Part shown: positions 57,633-64,000 of the stretch, piece by piece
Position numbering within the stretch: the first letter of the stretch is position 1
Layout of the letters: each line of letters starts with the position of its first letter
NCBI RefSeq assembly: GCF_013155275.1
Contig: NZ_JABJXS010000002.1
Coordinates: 62,001 to 126,000, forward strand
Reading direction: 5' to 3'
DNA length: 64,000 nucleotides
DNA from: Brenneria sp. hezel4-2-4
GTDB lineage: Bacteria; Pseudomonadota; Gammaproteobacteria; Enterobacterales; Enterobacteriaceae
Translations under genes and position numbers: made by a program
Notes under the pieces: generated by a model
What the model was told of the DNA's origin: nothing
The model's input: only the letters and a program-made list of their open reading frames with translations
The model's database searches: none

Positions 57633-59186
57633 CTACTCATGCGGCGTGGAGGCGCGGATCAGCGTTTCACGATCGACGCCGGCGCGCGGGATATCGGCGG
57701 TGATTTTGCCGTTGGCCATCACCAGTACCCGATCGGCCAGGGCGACCACTTCATCCAGTTCGGAGGAAGAGAACATCACGGCCAATCCTTCTTTCGCCAT
57801 CGCGCCAATCAGGTGGTAGACGTCGGTTTTGGCGCCGACGTCGATGCCGCGCGTCGGCTCATCCAGCAGCACCACTTCAGGCTCGGTCATCAGCGCTTTG
57901 CCCAACACAACTTTCTGCTGATTGCCGCCGCTGAGCGAGGCGATCGGCAGTTCCGCGTCGCTCACTTTAATCGCCAGTCGTTGGATCATGTCGTTGACGC
58001 TATGCGTCTCCTGTCGCGGCTTCAGCCAGGCGATGGCGCTGCGAAAACCGCGCAGGCTGAGGCGCGACAACGTCATATTGGTTTTGACCGACATCAGTTG
58101 CACCACGCCTTCGCCTTGCCGATCCTCCGGCACCAGCGCAATGCCTTTTTTCAGCCGATACTGGAAGTGGCGTTTGTCGAGGCGCTCGCCGTTCAGCACG
58201 ACGCTGCCGCGCTGGCAGGGCATTAGCCCGATCACCCCCTTAAATAATTCGGTGCGTCCGGCCCCCAGCAGACCGTAAACCCCCACCACTTCCCCTTTAC
58301 GCAGCGAAAAACTCACGTCATTGAGCTTATAGCCGCCGTTTTGGTGCAGGGCGGTTAAGCCGGCGACCTCCAGTACGGTGTCTCCTTGCGCGGCAGGGGA
58401 ATAATCGAAATGTTTTTTCTTGTCGCCCACCATCTGTTCAATGATCCAGGGCACAGTGGCCTCCTGGACTTCACGTTCGCTGATAAAACGCCCGTCGCGA
58501 AAAATGGTGATGTGATCGCCGATTTCCAGCAGCTCTTCGAGGCGGTGGGAAATATAGATAATGGTGACGCCGCGACGTTTGAGCTGGGCGATAACGTTGA
58601 ACAGCACTTTGACTTCCGATTGGCTGAGCGCCGACGTAGGCTCATCCATGATCAGCACGCGGGTGTCTTTCGACAGCGCGCGCGCGATTTCCACCAGTTG
58701 CTGATGGCCGATACCCAGTTCAACCAGCGGCGTCAGCGGATCGACATCCAGCTCCAGACGCTCCAGCAACGCTTTCGCCAACTGATACTGATAGGCTTCA
58801 TTAATTCGCCCGCGCTGAAAGAACTCGTTGCCGATAAAGATGTTGTCCATCACGTTCATATTGGGAAACAGGTTCAGTTCCTGAAAAATGATGCTGATGC
58901 CGTGTTTTTCCGCCTGCTGGGTGGAACCGAACGTCACCGGCTCTCCGTCGAGCAGGATCTGACCGGATGACGGCGCTTCCACCCCGGCCAGCAGTTTCAT
59001 CATGGTGGATTTACCCGCGCCGTTTTCGCCAATCAACACATTGACCTTGTTGCGGTAAACCCGGTAGTTGACCTGTTCGAGCGCCGTCACGCCGGGGTAG
59101 ATACGCGAAACCTCACGGGTTTCAATAATCACCGGGGAAAGGGGCGACGGGGTCGCCGCAACAGGGGATTGCCTCTGTGCCATCAT
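57633..59186 (-). CDS. Sugar ABC transporter ATP-binding protein (RbsA family)
   Basis: A 517-aa protein with two fused ABC domains, typical of CUT2 importers. The first domain has GENGAGKST (near residue 55), the family-typical replacement signature LGIGHQQ, and DEPTSAL; the second has the degenerate P-loop GLLGAGRTEL, LSGGNQQKV and DEPTRGIDVG. It energises uptake with the RbsC-like permease and the binding protein. It starts MMAQRQ; 7 nt separate it from the DUF2291 gene. Confidence 0.93.
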   Translation of the reverse strand: MMAQRQSPVAATPSPLSPVIIETREVSRIYPGVTALEQVNYRVYRNKVNVLIGENGAGKSTMMKLLAGVEAPSSGQILLDGEPVTFGSTQQAEKHGISIIFQELNLFPNMNVMDNIFIGNEFFQRGRINEAYQYQLAKALLERLELDVDPLTPLVELGIGHQQLVEIARALSKDTRVLIMDEPTSALSQSEVKVLFNVIAQLKRRGVTIIYISHRLEELLEIGDHITIFRDGRFISEREVQEATVPWIIEQMVGDKKKHFDYSPAAQGDTVLEVAGLTALHQNGGYKLNDVSFSLRKGEVVGVYGLLGAGRTELFKGVIGLMPCQRGSVVLNGERLDKRHFQYRLKKGIALVPEDRQGEGVVQLMSVKTNMTLSRLSLRGFRSAIAWLKPRQETHSVNDMIQRLAIKVSDAELPIASLSGGNQQKVVLGKALMTEPEVVLLDEPTRGIDVGAKTDVYHLIGAMAKEGLAVMFSSSELDEVVALADRVLVMANGKITADIPRAGVDRETLIRASTPHE

Positions 59187-59193
59187 TCGATCC

Positions 59194-59805
59194 TTACTGT
59201 CGCGTGACGCGCGCGGGGGTGATATCCGGCAGCGTTTTCGGCACGTCCCAGGCGCTGAATACGCCGTACACGTCCAGGCGGTCGCCCGCTTTGAGCTGCA
59301 TTTCTTGTATCCCGGCGGAAGCCAGATCGTTAATCGCCCGACCGTAGTCGCCGAACAGCACCTGATCGTTAAAATCCTGATAGCTCAGCCCTTTGTAGGC
59401 ATCGCGCAACGCCGTGCCGCGAATAATCGGCCCAATCTGCACCACCACGCGGGCGCCGCTGACGTCCTGCACCGTCATCTTTCCGCTTTTCGAGGTGGTA
59501 TTGACTTCGGTGACGCTGCCGCTGACGTGAACCGGGAAAACGCAGGGGTTCTCTGCCTGGGCGCGATAGCCATACTGCCGACAGGTGGCGGCGAAATCCG
59601 TTGACGCGGCGAACTGCTGCATTAACTCTGCAACCGGTTTTGCCTCGGACACCACCTGGGGAACGATGTTCTGTTGCCAGGTTTGCGCCACCTGATTGAC
59701 GTGGGGGGCGGCCGGGTTTTTCAGATCGGCCAGCTCCTGCTGCGACACGATCCGACAGCCGCCTAGGGTTAATGCGGCAACGGCCAGCCAAATTCGCCTG
59801 GACAT
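59194..59805 (-). CDS. DUF2291 family lipoprotein
   Basis: A 203-aa protein with a lipoprotein signal ending LTLGGC (Cys17). Residues about 85-195 form a beta-rich domain with VSGSVTEVN, IGPIIRGTALRD and GDYGRAIND, the DUF2291 pattern. These lipoproteins occur next to ribose-type ABC transporters, but their role is unknown; an accessory to the binding protein in the periplasm is an inference. Preceded by AAGGAGAG. Confidence 0.82.
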   Translation of the reverse strand: MSRRIWLAVAALTLGGCRIVSQQELADLKNPAAPHVNQVAQTWQQNIVPQVVSEAKPVAELMQQFAASTDFAATCRQYGYRAQAENPCVFPVHVSGSVTEVNTTSKSGKMTVQDVSGARVVVQIGPIIRGTALRDAYKGLSYQDFNDQVLFGDYGRAINDLASAGIQEMQLKAGDRLDVYGVFSAWDVPKTLPDITPARVTRQ

Positions 59806-59819
59806 GGTTCTCTCCTTTG

Positions 59820-59835
59820 TGCCCCTTGCGGGGCA
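59820..59835 (-). other. Intercistronic hairpin after the binding-protein gene
   Basis: TGCCCC-ttgc-GGGGCA lies between the binding-protein stop and the DUF2291 start. Such hairpins after binding-protein genes often stabilise the upstream mRNA, giving more binding protein than transporter. Confidence 0.55.
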
Positions 59836-59849
59836 CTATCATTCGGGGA

Positions 59850-60785
59850 TTAGGATTTGTAATTGAAATCCTGAACGTTGTTGGCGTTACTTTGGTCGAT
59901 CAAAATGCCGCGAAACATCACGCGTTGCTGTGCCGGTTTGACGCCGTTCTGAAGGAAGTTATCCAGATCGCTGACGCCCTGTGCTGCGATGGCCTGCGCC
60001 TGTAGCATTACCGTGGCTTTCAGCGAGCCGGCATTCACCGCGTTGCGTTCGTCGTTGCTGCCGTCAATGCCCACCACCACCACATCATTACGCCCCGCGG
60101 CCTTTAGCGCGGCGATGGCGCCCAGCGCCACCGGGCCGTTACCGCAGATCACCCCCTTGACGTCGGGATGCGCCTGCAAAATGCTATCCATAATGCGTTT
60201 GCCGTCGAGCAGCGTGCCTTTGGCGTCCTGACGCGCGACGCTTTGCATGTCGGTGTACTGGTCGATCACCTGATGGAAGGATTTGGATCGGGTGACGCAG
60301 TTATTATCCGCCAGGTTGCAGGTCAGCTCCGCATATTTACCGGTTTCGCCCATCAGTTCGACAAAACGGTTCGCCACTTCCGAACCGGCCTGAAAGTTGT
60401 TGTGAGTAATTTGCACCAGCGCGACATCATCGACCGGTATTTCGCGGTTGATCAACACTACCGGGATCCCGGCGTCGCTGGCCTTTCTGATGGCCGCCAC
60501 GCTGGCGGTGGAGTCGGCGTTGTCCAGCACGATGCCCTGTACTTTTTGACCGATGGCCGCATCAATCAGCTCACTTTGTTTCTTTACGTCCTCACTGTGC
60601 GACAGCACCGTGGTTTTATACCCCAGCGACTGCGCTTTTAAATTGGCGCCTTTGGCTTCGGCGGCGTAATAGGGATTATCCAACGAGTTAACCATAATCA
60701 TGATGGTGCCTTTTTCCGCAGACCAGACGGCGTGCGAAAATGTGCAGGCGGCGGTAATAGCTAACAGCATTAAACGCATTTTCAT
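59850..60785 (-). CDS. Ribose-type periplasmic sugar-binding protein
   Basis: A 311-aa LacI-like (peripla_BP_4) solute-binding protein. A cleavable signal peptide ends near residue 22 (HAVWSA-EKG). The mature part resembles RbsB, with NPYYAAEAKGA, LDNADSTASVAAI and GIDGSNDERNAV. A Cys pair in LTCNLADNNC may form a disulphide, less common in RbsB. It sets the specificity of the ABC importer; the ligand is unknown, plausibly a pentitol, tetritol or branched sugar given the neighbouring enzymes. Confidence 0.9.
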   Translation of the reverse strand: MKMRLMLLAITAACTFSHAVWSAEKGTIMIMVNSLDNPYYAAEAKGANLKAQSLGYKTTVLSHSEDVKKQSELIDAAIGQKVQGIVLDNADSTASVAAIRKASDAGIPVVLINREIPVDDVALVQITHNNFQAGSEVANRFVELMGETGKYAELTCNLADNNCVTRSKSFHQVIDQYTDMQSVARQDAKGTLLDGKRIMDSILQAHPDVKGVICGNGPVALGAIAALKAAGRNDVVVVGIDGSNDERNAVNAGSLKATVMLQAQAIAAQGVSDLDNFLQNGVKPAQQRVMFRGILIDQSNANNVQDFNYKS

Positions 60786-60859
60786 GGTGATGTTCTCTCT
60801 ATGTCATTGTTATGTGTAGGTAGGTACAGAATGACGGCGTTACTGGTGTTGACGTGGTA

Positions 60860-61657
60860 CTAGCAAATCGTGAAACCGCCGTCGATCATCAGGTCGGCGC
60901 CGGTAATCATGTCGCTGCCGTTGCTGGCGAAAAACAGCACGGCGGCGGCAATTTCGTCGGTATAGGCGAAACGCCCCAACGGGATCAGTTTCTTCATCGC
61001 GTCTCCTTTTTCCCCGCGCCAGGCTTTTTCGCCCATTGGCGTGAGTACTACGGTGGGGGAGAGGGTATTGACGTTAATCTTGTACGGAGCGAACTCTTTC
61101 GCCATCACTTTGGTCATCCCCAACAGACCGGCTTTGGCGGAGGTGTAGGCCACATGGTTATCGATGGCGATGGAAGCGGCCTGTGAGGCGATATTGACGA
61201 TTTTTCCCCCGTTGCCGGCGTTGATCATCCGTTTCGCCGCGGCCTGCGAGCAGAGGAACGGCCCGGTCAGATTGACGGCAATCTGCTTTTGCCATTCGGA
61301 AAACGAGGTGTCCAGCACCGGCTGCAACATTACGTAGCCCGCGCAATTCACCAGAATATCTATCCGGCCGAAACGTGCTTCCACGTCGCCGAACGCCTGC
61401 TCCACCGATGCCGGTTCGGTCACGTCGCACTGCACAAACTGTACGCGTGCAGCGTCGAACCGTCCGGCGATCTCCGCCGCCTTCACCTGTTCGAATGCCG
61501 GATAAAGCAGCGCCAGACGAGCGCCCTTTTTCAGCAGCATCTCGTTGCTCGCCATGGCGATGCCGCCGAGACCGCCGGTAACCACGGCGACTTTGCCCTC
61601 AAGGGTTAAATCGGTATCCACGCCGTAGCGCAGATTGACGTCATATTCGTTGCTCAT
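60860..61657 (-). CDS. SDR family oxidoreductase (probable polyol/sugar dehydrogenase) 2
   Basis: A 265-aa classical SDR. The glycine motif is TGGLGGIA, where the third glycine of TGxxxGxG is replaced by Ala; NCAG, Ser in NIASQAAS and YTSAK complete the active site. It begins with a 20-residue extension before the Rossmann fold. The start at 61657 follows AAGGAGAAC; the open frame to 61795 overlaps the transketolase gene and is not used. It may act on a different step from the other SDR, which is only moderately similar. Confidence 0.85.
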   Translation of the reverse strand: MSNEYDVNLRYGVDTDLTLEGKVAVVTGGLGGIAMASNEMLLKKGARLALLYPAFEQVKAAEIAGRFDAARVQFVQCDVTEPASVEQAFGDVEARFGRIDILVNCAGYVMLQPVLDTSFSEWQKQIAVNLTGPFLCSQAAAKRMINAGNGGKIVNIASQAASIAIDNHVAYTSAKAGLLGMTKVMAKEFAPYKINVNTLSPTVVLTPMGEKAWRGEKGDAMKKLIPLGRFAYTDEIAAAVLFFASNGSDMITGADLMIDGGFTIC

Positions 61658-61670
61658 GGCCGCGTTCTCC

Positions 61671-62597
61671 TTATGAAACGGCGTGTAAAGCGGTGTGGCG
61701 CAGCGTGGCGAGCAGGCCGTCGGCGTCAATACGGAATTGATGCCGTAAGGCGCCCCGGCTGCTGCTATGGGTAAATTCATACGGCGGAATGCCAAGCGGA
61801 ATAAAGCGCTGGCGACAGGCGTGCCTGAGCATCAGTTCGCCAATAATGCTGCTCAGGCCGCCGCTGAGCACATGCTCTTCCATGGTAATGACCTGCTGGT
61901 GTTCCGCGATCAGTTTGACGATCGCCTGCTCATCCAACGGCCAGAGCGACGGCAGGGAGACGATGGTGATGCTGCGGTCTTTTGCCGCCAGCGCTTCATG
62001 CGCCAGCGTGCCCAGACAGAACACCACGGTGTCGGCGCCGTGCTGGAGCACCTCCGGTTTGCCGGGCTGGAACTGATAGCCGGCGTCATGCAGTACCGGC
62101 AGTTTGTCGCTGTCCATGCGGATATACACCGGCCCCGGATGGGCAATGGCGTAACGGGCGATGGCGCTGGCCTGCGCGGCGTCCGCCGGCGCGAAGATCT
62201 GCAAATTGCCCATGGAGCGGGCGATGGCGATGTCGTTGGTGCAATGGTGCGTCGCCCCCAGCGGGCCATAGGCGAAGCCCGCGTTGAGACCCAGCATTTT
62301 GACGTTGCTTTCGGAATAGCAGATATCGTTCTTTACCTGTTCATTCGAACGGGCAAACAGGAACGGGGCCGCATTGGCGGTGAATACCGTACGGCCGCTG
62401 AGCGCTACTCCCGCGGCGATGCCCACCATATTCTGTTCGGCGATGCCGACATTGATCACCCGCTCGGGAAAGGCTTTTTCAAAGGGGGCGATTTTGGAGG
62501 TGGAGGTCGAATCCGCCACCATCACGCTAAGGTTGGCGCCGTTTTGTTGTTCCTCTACCAGTGCGGCAATCACCGCGTCGCGTAAGTCTTGCATCAT
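61671..62597 (-). CDS. Transketolase C-terminal-type subunit
   Basis: A 308-aa protein with the transketolase pyrimidine-binding domain (about residues 1-170) and C-terminal domain (about 185-300). The catalytic glutamate for thiamine diphosphate is in VGIAEQNMVG near residue 52; ATHHCTNDIAI and the PVYIRMDSD segment are family features. It pairs with the separate N-terminal subunit encoded just upstream; the two genes overlap by 4 nt, so equal amounts are expected. Such split transketolases often serve sugar catabolic operons. Confidence 0.92.
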   Translation of the reverse strand: MMQDLRDAVIAALVEEQQNGANLSVMVADSTSTSKIAPFEKAFPERVINVGIAEQNMVGIAAGVALSGRTVFTANAAPFLFARSNEQVKNDICYSESNVKMLGLNAGFAYGPLGATHHCTNDIAIARSMGNLQIFAPADAAQASAIARYAIAHPGPVYIRMDSDKLPVLHDAGYQFQPGKPEVLQHGADTVVFCLGTLAHEALAAKDRSITIVSLPSLWPLDEQAIVKLIAEHQQVITMEEHVLSGGLSSIIGELMLRHACRQRFIPLGIPPYEFTHSSSRGALRHQFRIDADGLLATLRHTALHAVS

Positions 62598-63400
62598 TGT
62601 TCCTCCAGCTCTGCCAGCCCAAGGGCTAACTGTTCATCGTTCGGTACGGCGTGGTGCCAGGCCGGAACGTTGGCCATAAATGAAATGCCGTGGCCTTTTT
62701 CCGTGTTCGCCAGGATCACCCGCGGTTTGCCGTGGCCCGGGTGGTTCACCGCCGTGATAATCGCCTGCGGATCGTGGCCGTCACACTCATGGACGTCGAA
62801 ACCGAATGCGCGCCACTTATCGGCCAGCGGCTCCAGCGGCATGATGTCTTCCGTTTTGCCCGCCAGCTGTAGCCGGTTGCGATCGACAATCACGATCAGA
62901 TTATCGAGCTGAAACTTGCTGGCGGACATGGCGGCCTCCCAGTTGGAGCCTTCGGCCAGTTCGCCGTCGCCGAGCAGCACGAACGCCCGACGATGGCCGC
63001 GTCCCGCCAGTTTGTTGCCCAGCGCCAGACCGACGGCGATGGATAAGCCGTGGCCCAGGGCGCCGGAGTTGATCTCCACCAGATCCGGCAATTTCTGACG
63101 GATGGGATGCCCCGCCAGCAGGGTATCGTCGCCCATAAACTGATCGAGTATGGCGGGATCAATCAGCCCCATGGCGGCCGCGCTACAATACAACCCGCCA
63201 GCGCCGTGTCCTTTCGATAAGATGAAGCGATCCTGATCCGGCCGAGGCTGCTTTCTGTCCATTACCGCCATAAACAGCGTACAGATAATGTCGACTTCGG
63301 AAAGATCCGCTCCGGTATGGCCTTTACCTGCCCGATGATTCATTTGCAGGACATAACGCCGGGCCTGACGCGCTGTCTGTTTAATTGTCTGAAAGTCCAT
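62594..63400 (-). CDS. Transketolase N-terminal-type subunit (ThDP-binding)
   Basis: A 268-aa thiamine-diphosphate-binding half of transketolase. The metal/ThDP motif begins GDGELAEGSNWEAAM (near residue 141) and ends in DRNRLQ; HRAGKGHTGADLS and SKGHGAGGLY are typical substrate and cofactor loops. First gene of the minus-strand operon. The start is placed at MDFQTI (63400), with AGAGG at a normal distance; MMDF (63403) is possible, and the longer frame to 63454 is not conserved. Confidence 0.92.
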   Translation of the reverse strand: MDFQTIKQTARQARRYVLQMNHRAGKGHTGADLSEVDIICTLFMAVMDRKQPRPDQDRFILSKGHGAGGLYCSAAAMGLIDPAILDQFMGDDTLLAGHPIRQKLPDLVEINSGALGHGLSIAVGLALGNKLAGRGHRRAFVLLGDGELAEGSNWEAAMSASKFQLDNLIVIVDRNRLQLAGKTEDIMPLEPLADKWRAFGFDVHECDGHDPQAIITAVNHPGHGKPRVILANTEKGHGISFMANVPAWHHAVPNDEQLALGLAELEEQ

Positions 63401-63466
63401 CATTACCTCTTCATCAACGGAGCCGCTGTCGGATAACGCGCTTAATAACGTCACTGGCGGTCATTC

Positions 63467-63482
63467 ATTTTCAAATAAAAAT
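63467..63482. promoter_or_regulatory. Putative DeoR-type operator A
   Basis: ATTTTCAAATAAAAAT, 14 of 16 identical to operator C (63651-63666) and to operator B (63521-63536). It lies 67 bp upstream of the transketolase start codon. Confidence 0.55.
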
Positions 63483-63506
63483 ATAGACTATCGTTTTATA
63501 CGGTAT

Positions 63507-63522
63507 TGTGGCACAGGTCAAA
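63507..63522. promoter_or_regulatory. CRP-like site
   Basis: TGTGG-CACAGG-TCAAA differs from the CRP core TGTGA-N6-TCACA at two positions. Catabolite control would be normal for a sugar operon; the match is moderate. Confidence 0.4.
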
Positions 63523-63536
63523 TTTCAAACAAAAAT
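63521..63536. promoter_or_regulatory. Putative DeoR-type operator B
   Basis: AATTTCAAACAAAAAT, 14 of 16 identical to operator A, overlapping the edge of the CRP-like site. Confidence 0.45.
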
Positions 63537-63650
63537 AAGTAATAATGAGTAATGCATTGATTTATCTTGATTGTTGTTTTTTTGATCCGACTTTATGGAG
63601 ACATGGCGCAATGAAAAGCGTTAAAAATCAGCTATCGTTTTAGGATTATC

Positions 63651-63666
63651 ATTTTCGAATGAAAAT
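63651..63666. promoter_or_regulatory. Putative DeoR-type operator C (perfect palindrome)
   Basis: ATTTTC-gaat-GAAAAT is a perfect inverted repeat about 103 bp before the DeoR start codon. DeoR-family proteins typically bind several spaced repeats with DNA looping. Confidence 0.6.
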
Positions 63667-63768
63667 TACCGTGCGTCATCACTGCGCTCGCATTACCGAT
63701 GCCGCGGCGGTAATATTTGACGTAACAACAGGGTTGGCGTTCGTGGTCTGTCAAAGGGAGTGTTTCGA

Positions 63769-64000
63769 TTGAAAAGCAAAAGTGAGCAATTAGCGGATAT
63801 GCAGCAGCGACGTGAGAAGATCCTTGAGATGATTCGTGAAGATGGCACCGTCACAGTGAAAATGCTCACGGAAGCCTTCGATCTGACGGAAGCCACCATC
63901 AGAACCGACCTGCGGATGTTGCAGAAAGAGGGGTTGGTGCAGCGCTATCACGGCGGTGCAACGCTGGTGACCGGCAGGCAAAATACCCATGCGTTACTGC
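63769..64000 (+). CDS. DeoR/GlpR family transcriptional regulator (partial, runs off the window)
   Basis: The first 77 codons are present. The HTH spans about residues 14-70: QQRREKILEMIREDG, then VTVKMLTEAFDLTEATIRTDLRMLQKEGLVQRYHGGA, the DeoR signature including the RYHGGA end of the DNA-binding domain. Translation most likely starts at TTG (63769), 8 nt after AGGGAG; the next in-frame ATG at 63799 would cut the start of the HTH. It is divergent from the sugar operon and probably represses it until a phosphorylated intermediate appears. Confidence 0.88.
   Translation, partial: MKSKSEQLADMQQRREKILEMIREDGTVTVKMLTEAFDLTEATIRTDLRMLQKEGLVQRYHGGATLVTGRQNTHALL

Larger units (their letters stand above)
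63401..63768. promoter_or_regulatory. Divergent promoter region between the transketolase operon and the DeoR gene
   Basis: About 370 AT-rich bases with no gene, holding three near-identical 16-bp operator-like sequences (listed separately) and a CRP-like site. The DeoR ribosome site AGGGAG (63755-63760) lies at its right end. Confidence 0.65.

Overview
The window looks like chromosomal DNA of a plant-associated or environmental enterobacterium, probably Pectobacteriaceae (Brenneria, Pectobacterium, Dickeya or Lonsdalea type). The basis is strong protein similarity and shared gene order with Escherichia coli (yfbS-yfbR-alaA-lrhA-nuoA-N), an LrhA that closely resembles the HexA/PecT regulators of soft-rot bacteria, and a moderately GC-rich, densely packed layout. 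Genus is an inference. No tRNA, rRNA, CRISPR array, prophage or complete insertion sequence was seen.

Layout. 1-3.6 kb: end of a SLC13-type permease (yfbS), the 5'-deoxynucleotidase yfbR, the alanine aminotransferase alaA and the LysR regulator lrhA. 4.2-19.4 kb: a complete 13-gene nuo operon for respiratory complex I with fused nuoCD, closed by a strong terminator. 19.5-22.3 kb: elaB, a RimJ/RimL-type acetyltransferase and the ABC-F ATPase ybiT. 22.9-35.6 kb: an uptake [NiFe]-hydrogenase-2 operon (hybOABCDE) running directly into maturation genes (hypA, hypB, hybG, hypD, hypE, then hypF), preceded by a perfect FNR box. 35.9-38.4 kb: a Fur-box-preceded chuWXY-type anaerobic haem degradation operon. 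38.6-39.9 kb: ylaC and a class I glutamine amidotransferase. 40.4-45.9 kb: a formate dehydrogenase-N/O operon (fdoGHI-fdhE) whose catalytic subunit has cysteine instead of selenocysteine. 46.0-53.6 kb: a TetR regulator with a Bcr/CflA MFS pump, divergent from a complete RND tripartite efflux operon across a perfect 24-bp palindromic operator. 54.1-64 kb: a minus-strand carbohydrate operon (split transketolase, two SDR dehydrogenases, ribose-type ABC transporter, DUF2291 lipoprotein, FGGY kinase) divergent from a DeoR-type regulator that runs off the end.

How the genes fit together. Hydrogenase-2 and formate dehydrogenase feed electrons from H2 and formate to quinone, complex I feeds electrons from NADH, and the chu genes recover iron from haem without oxygen. 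This is a toolkit for respiration under low oxygen. The last 10 kb form a self-contained import and catabolic unit for an unidentified polyol or sugar, ending in transketolase chemistry.

The most unusual feature is a non-coding element present twice, at 32915 to about 33250 (hypE-hypF gap) and at 53677-54025 (after the RND operon). The second copy has 19-bp terminal inverted repeats resembling the outside ends of IS50/Tn5 and a perfect 9-bp target duplication (CTGTCAGGG). It is therefore a small non-autonomous transposable element. The two copies have diverged, yet their differences compensate in helix after helix, at about 15 or more base pairs. Together with a conserved long-range helix this indicates selection for a folded RNA (or DNA) of about 230 nt inside a mobile element. 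I do not recognise it as a known RNA family.
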